From Rallus limicola (taxonomy: Eukaryota > Chordata > Aves > Gruiformes > Rallidae), in assembly GCA_022605955.1 (NCBI GenBank), contig JAKCOZ010000643.1, positions 39,456 through 103,455 of the forward strand: a DNA stretch of 64,000 nucleotides, written 5' to 3'. The position numbers and the translations under genes are program-made. Position 1 is the first letter of the stretch. Every line of letters begins with the position of its first letter. Shown here in pieces: positions 40,196 through 52,400 of the stretch. The notes under the pieces were generated by a model. That model was not told where the DNA came from. It saw nothing but the letters and a program-made list of their open reading frames with translations, and ran no database searches.

Positions 40196-40392
40196 TTCTC
40201 GGCCCTAGCAGACTGCAGTTCAAAACATGCTAAACGTTAGCAATAACTCCCAAAGTAAAGAAGCGAGGCCTGAAAGGCATAGCTTGTCTGAAACCTCCTA
40301 ACAGGACACACGAGCAGACCCTGTCACTTTGGCTCTCAGCCTTTTCCTTTGCCTGGAAAGAGGGAACATGCCTGGAACCTCCTACGGTGCTT
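40196..40392 (+). repeat. 197-bp monomer, -1
   Basis: AAACGTCCAGC reads AAACGTTAGC near 40233-40242, so CC is replaced by T. Together with the +1 in the preceding monomer, the array phase is restored. Confidence 0.85.
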
Positions 40393-43300
40393 TTCTCGGC
40401 CCTAGCAGACTGCAGTTCAAAACATGCTAAACGTCCAGCAATAACTCCCAAAGTAAAGAAGCGAGGCCTGAAAGGCATAGCTTGTCTGAAACCTCCTAAC
40501 AGGACACACGAGCAGACCCTGTCACTTTGGCTCTCAGCCTTTTCCTTTGCCTGGAAAGAGGGAACATGCCTGGAACCTCCTACGGTGCTTTTCTCGGCCC
40601 TAGCAGACTGCAGTTCAAAACATGCTAAACGTCCAGCAATAACTCCCAAAGTAAAGAAGCTAGGCCTGAAAGGCATAGCTTGTCTGAAACCTCCTAACAG
40701 GACACACGAGCAGACCCTGTCACTTTGGCTCTCAGCCTTTTCCTTTGCCTGGAAAGAGGGAACATGCCTGGAACCTCCTACGGTGCTTTTCTCGGCCCTA
40801 GCAGACTGCAGTTCAAAACATGCTAAACGTCCAGCAATAACTCCCAAAGTAAAGAAGCGAGGCCTGAAAGGCATAGCTTGTCTGAAACCTCCTAACAGGA
40901 CACACGAGCAGACCCTGTCACTTTGGCTCTCAGCCTTTTCCTTTGCCTGGAAAGAGGGAACATGCCTGGAACCTCCTACGGTGCTTTTCTCGGCCCTAGC
41001 AGACTGCAGTTCAAAACATGCTAAACGTCCAGCAATAACTCCCAAAGTAAAGAAGCGAGGCCTGAAAGGCATAGCTTGTCTGAAACCTCCTAACAGGACA
41101 CACGAGCAGACCCTGTCACTTTGGCTCTCAGCCTTTTCCTTTGCCTGGAAAGAGGGAACATGCCTGGAACCTCCTACGGTGCTTTTCTCGGCCCTAGCAG
41201 ACTGCAGTTCAAAACATGCTAAACGTCCAGCAATAACTCCCAAAGTAAAGAAGCGAGGCCTGAAAGGCATAGCTTGTCTGAAACCTCCTAACAGGACACA
41301 CGAGCAGACCCTGTCACTTTGGCTCTCAGCCTTTTCCTTTGCCTGGAAAGAGGGAACATGCCTGGAACCTCCTACGGTGCTTTTCTCGGCCCTAGCAGAC
41401 TGCAGTTTAAAACATGCTAAACGTCCAGCAATAACTCCCAAAGTAAAGAAGCTAGGCCTGAAAGGCATAGCTTGTCTGAAACCTCCTAACAGGACACACG
41501 AGCAGACCCTGTCACTTTGGCTCTCAGCCTTTTCCTTTGCCTGGAAAGAGGGAACATGCCTGGAACCTCCTACGGTGCTTTTCTCGGCCCTAGCAGACTG
41601 CAGTTCAAAACATGCTAAACGTCCAGCAATAACTCCCAAAGTAAAGAAGCGAGGCCTGAAAGGCATAGCTTGTCTGAAACCTCCTAACAGGACACACGAG
41701 CAGACCCTGTCACTTTGGCTCTCAGCCTTTTCCTTTGCCTGGAAAGAGGGAACATGCCTGGAACCTCCTACGGTGCTTTTCTCGGCCCTAGCAGACTGCA
41801 GTTCAAAACATGCTAAACGTCCAGCAATAACTCCCAAAGTAAAGAAGCGAGGCCTGAAAGGCATAGCTTGTCTGAAACCTCCTAACAGGACACACGAGCA
41901 GACCCTGTCACTTTGGCTCTCAGCCTTTTCCTTTGCCTGGAAAGAGGGAACATGCCTGGAACCTCCTACGGTGCTTTTCTCGGCCCTAGCAGACTGCAGT
42001 TCAAAACATGCTAAACGTCCAGCAATAACTCCCAAAGTAAAGAAGCTAGGACTGAAAGGCATAGCTTGTCTGAAACCTCCTAACAGGACACACGAGCAGA
42101 CCCTGTCACTTTGGCTCTCAGCCTTTTCCTTTGCCTGGAAAGAGGGAACATGCCTGGAACCTCCTACGGTGCTTTTCTCGGCCCTAGCAGACTGCAGTTC
42201 AAAACATGCTAAACGTCCAGCAATAACTCCCAAAGTAAAGAAGCTAGGCCTGAAAGGCATAGCTTGTCTGAAACGTCCTAACAGGACACACGAGCAGACC
42301 CTGTCACTTTGGCTCTCAGCCTTTTCCTTTGCCTGGAAAGAGGGAACATGCCTGGAACCTCCTACGGTGCTTTTCTCGGCCCTAGCAGACTGCAGTTCAA
42401 AACATGCTAAACGTCCAGCAATAACTCCCAAAGTAAAGAAGCGAGGCCTGAAAGGCATAGCTTGTCTGAAACCTCCTAACAGGACACACGAGCAGACCCT
42501 GTCACTTTGGCTCTCAGCCTTTTCCTTTGCCTGGAAAGAGGGAACATGCCTGGAACCTCCTACGGTGCTTTTCTCGGCCCTAGCAGACTGCAGTTCAAAA
42601 CATGCTAAACGTCCAGCAATAACTCCCAAAGTAAAGAAGCGAGGCCTGAAAGACATAGCTTGTCTGAAACCTCCTAACAGGACACACGAGCAGACCCTGT
42701 CACTTTGGCTCTCAGCCTTTTCCTTTGCCTGGAAAGAGGGAACATGCCTGGAACCTCCTACGGTGCTTTTCTCGGCCCTAGCAGACTGCAGATCAAAACA
42801 TGCTAAACGTCCAGCAATAACTCCCAAAGTAAAGAAGCTAGGCCTGAAAGGCATAGCTTGTCTGAAACCTCCTAACAGGACACACGAGCAGACCCTGTCA
42901 CTTTGGCTCTCAGCCTTTTCCTTTGCCTGGAAAGAGGGAACATGCCTGGAACCTCCTACGGTGCTTTTCTCAGCCCTAGCAGACTGCAGTTCAAAACATG
43001 CTAAACGTCCAGCAATAACTCCCAAAGTAAAGAAGCTAGGCCTGAAAGGCATAGCTTGTCTGAAAACTCCTAACAGGACACACGAGCAGACCCTGTCACT
43101 TTGGCTCTCAGCCTTTTCCTTTGCCTGGAAAGAGGGAACATGCCTGGAACCTCCTACGGTGCTTTTCTCGGCCCTAGCAGACTGCAGTTCAAAACATGCT
43201 AAACGTCCAGCAATAACTCCCAAAGTAAAGAAGCGAGGCCTGAAAGGCATAGCTTGTCTGAAACCTCCTAACAGGACACACGAGCAGACCCTGTCACTTT

Positions 43301-46300
43301 GGCTCTCAGCCTTTTCCTTTGCCTGGAAAGAGGGAACATGCCTGGAACCTCCTACGGTGCTTTTCTCGGCCCTAGCAGACTGCAGTTCAAAACATGCTAA
43401 ACGTCCAGCAATAACTCCCAAAGTAAAGAAGCGAGGCCTGAAAGGCATAGCTTGTCTGAAACCTCCTAACAGGACACACGAGCAGACCCTGTCACTTTGG
43501 CTCTCAGCCTTTTCCTTTGCCTGGAAAGAGGGAACATGCCTGGAACCTCCTACGGTGCTTTTCTCGGCCCTAGCAGACTGCAGTTCAAAACATGCTAAAC
43601 GTCCAGCAATAACTCCCAAAGTAAAGAAGCTAGGCCTGAAAGGCATAGCTTGTCTGAAACCTCCTAACAGGACACACGAGCAGACCCTGTCACTTTGGCT
43701 CTCAGCCTTTTCCTTTGCCTGGAAAGAGGGAACATGCCTGGAACCTCCTACGGTGCTTTTCTCGGCCCTAGCAGACTGCAGTTCAAAACATGCTAAACGT
43801 CCAGCAATAACTCCCAAAGTAAAGAAGCGAGGCCTGAAAGGCATAGCTTGTCTGAAACCTCCTAACAGGACACACGAGCAGACCCTGTCACTTTGGCTCT
43901 CAGCCTTTTCCTTTGCCTGGAAAGAGGGAACATGCCTGGAACCTCCTACGGTGCTTTTCTCGGCCCTAGCAGACTGCAGTTCAAAACATGCTAAACGTCC
44001 AGCAATAACTCCCAAAGTAAAGAAGCTAGGCCTGAAAGGCATAGCTTGTCTGAAACCTCCTAACAGGACACACGAGCAGACCCTGTCACTTTGGCTCTCA
44101 GCTTTTTCCTTTGCCTGGAAAGAGGGAACATGCCTGGAACCTCCTACGGTGCTTTTCTCGGCCCTAGCAGACTGCAGTTCAAAACATGCTAAACGTCCAG
44201 CAATAACTCCCAAAGTAAAGAAGCTAGGCCTGAAAGGCATAGCTTGTCTGAAACCTCCTAACAGGACACACGAGCAGACCCTGTCACTTTGGCTCTCAGC
44301 CTTTTCCTTTGCCTGGAAAGAGGGAACATGCCTGGAACCTCCTACGGTGCTTTTCTCGGCCCTAGCAGACTGCAGTTCAAAACATGCTAAACGTCCAGCA
44401 ATAACTCCCAAAGTAAAGAAGCGAGGCCTGAAAGGCATAGCTTGTCTGAAACCTCCTAACAGGACACACGAGCAGACCCTGTCACTTTGGCTCTCAGCCT
44501 TTTCCTTTGCCAGGAAAGAGGGAACATGCCTGGAACCTCCTACGGTGCTTTTCTCGGCCCTAGCAGACTGCAGTTCAAAACATGCTAAACGTCCAGCAAT
44601 AACTCCCAAAGTAAAGAAGCGAGGCCTGAAAGACATAGCTTGTCTGAAACCTCCTAACAGGACACACGAGCAGACCCTGTCACTTTGGCTCTCAGCCTTT
44701 TCCTTTGCCTGGAAAGAGGGAACATGCCTGGAACCTCCTACGGTGCTTTTCTCGGCCCTAGCAGACTGCAGTTCAAAACATGCTAAACGTCCAGCAATAA
44801 CTCCCAAAGTAAAGAAGCTAGGCCTGAAAGGCATAGCTTGTCTGAAACCTCCTAACAGGACACACGAGCAGACCCTGTCACTTTGGCTCTCAGCCTTTTC
44901 CTTTGCCTGGAAAGAGGGAACATGCCTGGAACCTCCTACAGTGCTTTTCTCGGCCCTAGCAGACTGCAGTTCAAAACATGCTAAACGTCCAGCAATAACT
45001 CCCAAAGTAAAGAAGCGAGGCCTGAAAGGCATAGCTTGTCTGAAACCTCCTAACAGGACACACGAGCAGACCCTGTCACTTTGGCTCTCAGCCTTTTCCT
45101 TTGCCTGGAAAGAGGGAACATGCCTGGAACCTCCTACGGTGCTTTTCTCGGCCCTAGCAGACTGCAGTTCAAAACATGCTAAACGTCCAGCAATAACTCC
45201 CAAAGTAAAGAAGCGAGGCCTGAAAGGCATAGCTTGTCTGAAACCTCCTAACAGGACACACGAGCAGACCCTGTCACTTTGGCTCTCAGCCTTTTCCTTT
45301 GCCTGGAAAGAGGGAACATGCCTGGAACCTCCTACGGTGCTTTTCTCGGCCCTAGCAGACTGCAGTTCAAAACATGCTAAACGTCCAGCAATAACTCCCA
45401 AAGTAAAGAAGCTAGGCCTGAAAGGCATAGCTTGTCTGAAACCTCCTAACAGGACACACGAGCAGACCCTGTCACTTTGGCTCTCAGCCTTTTCCTTTGC
45501 CTGGAAAGAGGGAACATGCCTGGAACCTCCTACGGTGCTTTTCTCGGCCCTAGCAGACTGCAGTTCAAAACATGCTAAACGTCCAGCAATAACTCCCAAA
45601 GTAAAGAAGCGAGGCCTGAAAGGCATAGCTTGTCTGAAACCTCCTAACAGGACACACGAGCAGACCCTGTCACTTTGGCTCTCAGCCTTTTCCTTTGCCT
45701 GGAAAGAGGGAACATGCCTGGAACCTCCTACGGTGCTTTTCTCGGCCCTAGCAGACTGCAGTTCAAAACATGCTAAACGTCCAGCAATAACTCCCAAAGT
45801 AAAGAAGCGAGGCCTGAAAGGCATAGCTTGTCTGAAACCTCCTAACAGGACACACGAGCAGACCCTGTCACTTTGGCTCTCAGCCTTTTCCTTTGCCTGG
45901 AAAGAGGGAACATGCCTGGAACCTCCTACGGTGCTTTTCTCGGCCCTAGCAGACTGCAGTTCAAAACATGCTAAACGTCCAGCAATAACTCCCAAAGTAA
46001 AGAAGCGAGGCCTGAAAGGCATAGCTTGTCTGAAACCTCCTAACAGGACACACGAGCAGACCCTGTCACTTTGGCTCTCAGCCTTTTCCTTTGCCTGGAA
46101 AGAGGGAACATGCCTGGAACCTCCTACGGTGCTTTTCTCGGCCCTAGCAGACTGCAGTTCAAAACATGCTAAACGTCCAGCAATAACTCCCAAAGTAAAG
46201 AAGCGAGGCCTGAAAGGCATAGCTTGTCTGAAACCTCCTAACAGGACACACGAGCAGACCCTGTCACTTTGGCTCTCAGCCTTTTCCTTTGCCTGGAAAG

Positions 46301-46332
46301 AGGGAACATGCCTGGAACCTCCTACGGTGCTT

Positions 46333-47124
46333 TTCTCGGCCCTAGCAGACTGCAGTTCAAAACATGCTAAACGTCCAGCAATAACTCCCAAAGTAAAGAA
46401 GCGAGGCCTGAAAGACATAGCTTGTCTGAAACCTCCTAACAGGACACACGAGCAGACCCTGTCACTTTGGCTCTCAGCCTTTTCCTTTGCCTGGAAAGAG
46501 GGAACATGCCTGGAACCTCCTACGGTGCTTTTCTCGGCCCTAGCAGACTGCAGATCAAAACATGCTAAACGTCCAGCAATAACTCCCAAAGTAAAGAAGC
46601 TAGGCCTGAAAGGCATAGCTTGTCTGAAACCTCCTAACAGGACACACGAGCAGACCCTGTCACTTTGGCTCTCAGCCTTTTCCTTTGCCTGGAAAGAGGG
46701 AACATGCCTGGAACCTCCTACGGTGCTTTTCTCGGCCCTAGCAGACTGCAGTTCAAAACATGCTAAACGTCCAGCAATAACTCCCAAAGTAAAGAAGCTA
46801 GGCCTGAAAGGCATAGCTTGTCTGAAACCTCCTAACAGGACACACGAGCAGACCCTGTCACTTTGGCTCTCAGCCTTTTCCTTTGCCTGGAAAGAGGGAA
46901 CATGCCTGGAACCTCCTACGGTGCTTTTCTCGGCCCTAGCAGACTGCAGTTCAAAACATGCTAAACGTCCAGCAATAACTCCCAAAGTAAAGAAGCGAGG
47001 CCTGAAAGGCATAGCTTGTCTGAAACCTCCTAACAGGACACACGAGCAGACCCTGTCACTTTGGCTCTCAGCCTTTTCCTTTGCCTGGAAAGAGGGAACA
47101 TGCCTGGAACCTCCTACAGTGCTT
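46333..47124 (+). repeat. Four-monomer 83A module, example copy
   Basis: The order is 83A+GCGAGG, then 24A+GCTAGG, then GCTAGG, then GCGAGG ending CCTACA. The same module occurs at 49105-49895 and 51282-52073. A variant at 42571-43362 has 100A in its third monomer and does not end CCTACA. Spacing between modules is 19, 14 and 11 monomers. Confidence 0.85.
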
Positions 47125-49302
47125 TTCTCGGCCCTAGCAGACTGCAGTTCAAAACATGCTAAACGTCCAGCAATAACTCCCAAAGTAAAGAAGCGAGGCC
47201 TGAAAGGCATAGCTTGTCTGAAACCTCCTAACAGGACACACGAGCAGACCCTGTCACTTTGGCTCTCAGCCTTTTCCTTTGCCTGGAAAGAGGGAACATG
47301 CCTGGAACCTCCTACGGTGCTTTTCTCGGCCCTAGCAGACTGCAGTTCAAAACATGCTAAACGTCCAGCAATAACTCCCAAAGTAAAGAAGCGAGGCCTG
47401 AAAGGCATAGCTTGTCTGAAACCTCCTAACAGGACACACGAGCAGACCCTGTCACTTTGGCTCTAAGCCTTTTCCTTTGCCTGGAAAGAGGGAACATGCC
47501 TGGAACCTCCTACGGTGCTTTTCTTGGCCCTAGCAGACTGCAGTTCAAAACATGCTAAACGTCCAGCAATAACTCCCAAAGTAAAGAAGCGAGGCCTGAA
47601 AGGCATAGCTTGTCTGAAACCTCCTAACAGGACACACGAGCAGACCCTGTCACTTTGGCTCTCAGCCTTTTCCTTTGCCTGGAAAGAGGGAACATGCCTG
47701 GAACCTCCTACGGTGCTTTTCTCGGCCCTAGCAGACTGCAGTTCAAAACATGCTAAACGTCCAGCAATAACTCCCAAAGTAAAGAAGCTAGGCCTGAAAG
47801 GCATAGCTTGTCTGAAACCTCCTAACAGGACACACGAGCAGACCCTGTCACTTTGGCTCTCAGCCTTTTCCTTTGCCTGGAAAGAGGGAACATGCCTGGA
47901 ACCTCCTACGGTGCTTTTCTCGGCCCTAGCAGACTGCAGTTCAAAACATGCTAAACGTCCAGCAATAACTCCCAAAGTAAAGAAGCGAGGCCTGAAAGGC
48001 ATAGCTTGTCTGAAACCTCCTAACAGGACACACGAGCAGACCCTGTCACTTTGGCTCTCAGCCTTTTCCTTTGCCTGGAAAGAGGGAACATGCCTGGAAC
48101 GTCCTACGGTGCTTTTCTCGGCCCTAGCAGACTGCAGTTCAAAACATGCTAAACGTCCAGCAATAACTCCCAAAGTAAAGAAGCGAGGCCTGAAAGGCAT
48201 AGCTTGTCTGAAACCTCCTAACAGGACACACGAGCAGACCCTGTCACTTTGGCTCTCAGCCTTTTCCTTTGCCTGGAAAGAGGGAACATGCCTGGAACCT
48301 CCTACGGTGCTTTTCTCGGCCCTAGCAGACTGCAGTTCAAAACATGCTAAACGTCCAGCAATAACTCCCAAAGTAAAGAAGCGAGGCCTGAAAGGCATAG
48401 CTTGTCTGAAACCTCCTAACAGGACACACGAGCAGACCCTGTCACTTTGGCTCTCAGCCTTTTCCTTTGCCTGGAAAGAGGGAACATGCCTGGAACCTCC
48501 TACGGTGCTTTTCTCGGCCCTAGCAGACTGCAGTTCAAAACATGCTAAACGTCCAGCAATAACTCCCAAAGTAAAGAAGCGAGGCCTGAAAGGCATAGCT
48601 TGTCTGAAACCTCCTAACAGGACACACGAGCAGACCCTGTCACTTTGGCTCTCAGCCTTTTCCTTTGCCTGGAAAGAGGGAACATGCCTGGAACCTCCTA
48701 CGGTGCTTTTCTCGGCCCTAGCAGACTGCAGTTCAAAACATGCTAAACGTCCAGCAATAACTCCCAAAGTAAAGAAGCGAGGCCTGAAAGGCATAGCTTG
48801 TCTGAAACCTCCTAACAGGACACACGAGCAGACCCTGTCACTTTGGCTCTCAGCCTTTTCCTTTGCCTGGAAAGAGGGAACATGCCTGGAACCTCCTACG
48901 GTGCTTTTCTCGGCCCTAGCAGACTGCAGTTCAAAACATGCTAAACGTCCAGCAATAACTCCCAAAGTAAAGAAGCGAGGCCTGAAAGGCATAGCTTGTC
49001 TGAAACCTCCTAACAGGACACACGAGCAGACCCTGTCACTTTGGCTCTCAGCCTTTTCCTTTGCCTGGAAAGAGGGAACATGCCTGGAACCTCCTACGGT
49101 GCTTTTCTCGGCCCTAGCAGACTGCAGTTCAAAACATGCTAAACGTCCAGCAATAACTCCCAAAGTAAAGAAGCGAGGCCTGAAAGACATAGCTTGTCTG
49201 AAACCTCCTAACAGGACACACGAGCAGACCCTGTCACTTTGGCTCTCAGCCTTTTCCTTTGCCTGGAAAGAGGGAACATGCCTGGAACCTCCTACGGTGC
49301 TT

Positions 49303-49499
49303 TTCTCGGCCCTAGCAGACTGCAGATCAAAACATGCTAAACGTCCAGCAATAACTCCCAAAGTAAAGAAGCTAGGCCTGAAAGGCATAGCTTGTCTGAA
49401 ACCTCCTAACAGGACACACGAGCAGACCCTGTCACTTTGGCTCTCAGCCTTTTCCTTTGCCTGGAAAGAGGGAACATGCCTGGAACCTCCTACGGTGTT
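49303..49499 (+). repeat. 197-bp monomer, -1 C
   Basis: GGTGCTTTTCTCGG reads GGTGTTTTCTCGG near 49494-49506. This is the loss of a single C next to a T run. The monomer is also the 24A+GCTAGG member of an 83A module. Confidence 0.85.
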
Positions 49500-52400
49500 T
49501 TCTCGGCCCTAGCAGACTGCAGTTCAAAACATGCTAAACGTCCAGCAATAACTCCCAAAGTAAAGAAGCTAGGCCTGAAAGGCATAGCTTGTCTGAAACC
49601 TCCTAACAGGACACACGAGCAGACCCTGTCACTTTGGCTCTCAGCCTTTTCCTTTGCCTGGAAAGAGGGAACATGCCTGGAACCTCCTACGGTGCTTTTC
49701 TCGGCCCTAGCAGACTGCAGTTCAAAACATGCTAAACGTCCAGCAATAACTCCCAAAGTAAAGAAGCGAGGCCTGAAAGGCATAGCTTGTCTGAAACCTC
49801 CTAACAGGACACACGAGCAGACCCTGTCACTTTGGCTCTCAGCCTTTTCCTTTGCCTGGAAAGAGGGAACATGCCTGGAACCTCCTACAGTGCTTTTCTC
49901 GGCCCTAGCAGACTGCAGTTCAAAACATGCTAAACGTCCAGCAATAACTCCCAAAGTAAAGAAGCGAGGCCTGAAAGGCATAGCTTGTCTGAAACCTCCT
50001 AACAGGACACACGAGCAGACCCTGTCACTTTGGCTCTCAGCCTTTTCCTTTGCCTGGAAAGAGGGAACATGCCTGGAACCTCCTACGGTGCTTTTCTCGG
50101 CCCTAGCAGACTGCAGTTCAAAACATGCTAAACGTCCAGCAATAACTCCCAAAGTAAAGAAGCGAGGCCTGAAAGGCATAGCTTGTCTGAAACCTCCTAA
50201 CAGGACACACGAGCAGACCCTGTCACTTTGGCTCTCAGCCTTTTCCTTTGCCTGGAAAGAGGGAACATGCCTGGAACCTCCTACGGTGCTTTTCTCGGCC
50301 CTATCAGACTGCAGTTCAAAACATGCTAAACGTCCAGCAATAACTCCCAAAGTAAAGAAGCTAGGCCTGAAAGGCATAGCTTGTCTGAAACCTCCTAACA
50401 GGACACACGAGCAGACCCTGTCACTTTGGCTCTCAGCCTTTTCCTTTGCCTGGAAAGAGGGAACATGCCTGGAACCTCCTACGGTGCTTTTCTCGGCCCT
50501 AGCAGACTGCAGTTCAAAACATGCTAAACGTCCAGCAATAACTCCCAAAGTAAAGAAGCGAGGCCTGAAAGGCATAGCTTGTCTGAAACCTCCTAACAGG
50601 ACACACGAGCAGACCCTGTCACTTTGGCTCTCAGCCTTTTCCTTTGCCTGGAAAGAGGGAACATGCCTGGAACGTCCTACGGTGCTTTTCTCGGCCCTAG
50701 CAGACTGCAGTTCAAAACATGCTAAAGGTCCAGCAATAACTCCCAAAGTAAAGAAGCGAGGCCTGAAAGGCATAGCTTGTCTGAAACCTCCTAACAGGAC
50801 ACACGAGCAGACCCTGTCACTTTGGCTCTCAGCCTTTTCCTTTGCCTGGAAAGAGGGAACATGCCTGGAACCTCCTACGGTGCTTTTCTCGGCCCTAGCA
50901 GACTGCAGTTCAAAACATGCTAAACGTCCAGCAATAACTCCCAAAGTAAAGAAGCGAGGCCTGAAAGGCATAGCTTGTCTGAAACCTCCTAACAGGACAC
51001 ACGAGCAGACCCTGTCACTTTGGCTCTCAGCCTTTTCCTTTGCCTGGAAAGAGGGAACATGCCTGGAACCTCCTACGGTGCTTTTCTCGGCCCTAGCAGA
51101 CTGCAGTTCAAAACATGCTAAACGTCCAGCAATAACTCCCAAAGTAAAGAAGCTAGGCCTGAAAGGCATAGCTTGTCTGAAACCTCCTAACAGGACACAC
51201 GAGCAGACCCTGTCACTTTGGCTCTCAGCCTTTTCCTTTGCCTGGAAAGAGGGAACATGCCTGGAACCTCCTACGGTGCTTTTCTCGGCCCTAGCAGACT
51301 GCAGTTCAAAACATGCTAAACGTCCAGCAATAACTCCCAAAGTAAAGAAGCGAGGCCTGAAAGACATAGCTTGTCTGAAACCTCCTAACAGGACACACGA
51401 GCAGACCCTGTCACTTTGGCTCTCAGCCTTTTCCTTTGCCTGGAAAGAGGGAACATGCCTGGAACCTCCTACGGTGCTTTTCTCGGCCCTAGCAGACTGC
51501 AGATCAAAACATGCTAAACGTCCAGCAATAACTCCCAAAGTAAAGAAGCTAGGCCTGAAAGGCATAGCTTGTCTGAAACCTCCTAACAGGACACACGAGC
51601 AGACCCTGTCACTTTGGCTCTCAGCCTTTTCCTTTGCCTGGAAAGAGGGAACATGCCTGGAACCTCCTACGGTGCTTTTCTCGGCCCTAGCAGACTGCAG
51701 TTCAAAACATGCTAAACGTCCAGCAATAACTCCCAAAGTAAAGAAGCTAGGCCTGAAAGGCATAGCTTGTCTGAAACCTCCTAACAGGACACACGAGCAG
51801 ACCCTGTCACTTTGGCTCTCAGCCTTTTCCTTTGCCTGGAAAGAGGGAACATGCCTGGAACCTCCTACGGTGCTTTTCTCGGCCCTAGCAGACTGCAGTT
51901 CAAAACATGCTAAACGTCCAGCAATAACTCCCAAAGTAAAGAAGCGAGGCCTGAAAGGCATAGCTTGTCTGAAACCTCCTAACAGGACACACGAGCAGAC
52001 CCTGTCACTTTGGCTCTCAGCCTTTTCCTTTGCCTGGAAAGAGGGAACATGCCTGGAACCTCCTACAGTGCTTTTCTCGGCCCTAGCAGACTGCAGTTCA
52101 AAACATGCTAAACGTCCAGCAATAACTCCCAAAGTAAAGAAGCGAGGCCTGAAAGGCATAGCTTGTCTGAAACCTCCTAACAGGACACACGAGCAGACCC
52201 TGTCACTTTGGCTCTCAGCCTTTTCCTTTGCCTGGAAAGAGGGAACATGCCTGGAACCTCCTACGGTGCTTTTCTCGGCCCTAGCAGACTGCAGTTCAAA
52301 ACATGCTAAACGTCCAGCAATAACTCCCAAAGTAAAGAAGCTAGGCCTGAAAGGCATAGCTTGTCTGAAACCTCCTAACAGGACACACGAGCAGACCCTG

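Larger units (their letters stand above)
31679..40392 (+). repeat. Region 2: array between the junction and the 40.2-kb indel pair
   Basis: This region holds ordinary monomers, with 198-bp spacing from 32473 to 39997. A nested duplication shows at its left. The monomers at 32076 and 33859 share a silent GGCATA-to-GGAATA change, and those at 32671 and 34453 both end CCTACA, an offset of nine monomers. GCTAGG+124C monomers at 33661 and 35245 lie eight apart, so one plain monomer was gained or lost between the copies. The 127G and 41A variants of region 1 are absent. The 89A+118C monomer at 38215 lacks the usual 173T. No gene is present. Confidence 0.85.
40393..49499 (+). repeat. Region 3: array with the 83A (AAAGACATA) subfamily
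   Basis: Forty-six monomers. The private mark is G to A at monomer position 83, in monomers starting 42571, 44551, 46333 and 49105. All but the 44551 copy are followed by a 24A+GCTAGG monomer, then a GCTAGG monomer, then a GCGAGG monomer. Single-copy changes include CAGTTTAAA near 41406, GGACTG near 42051, AAACGTCC near 42274, TCAGCC at 42972 and GCCAGG near 44512. A C-to-A change at 47465 makes a TAA in the otherwise open + frame. No gene is present. Confidence 0.85.
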
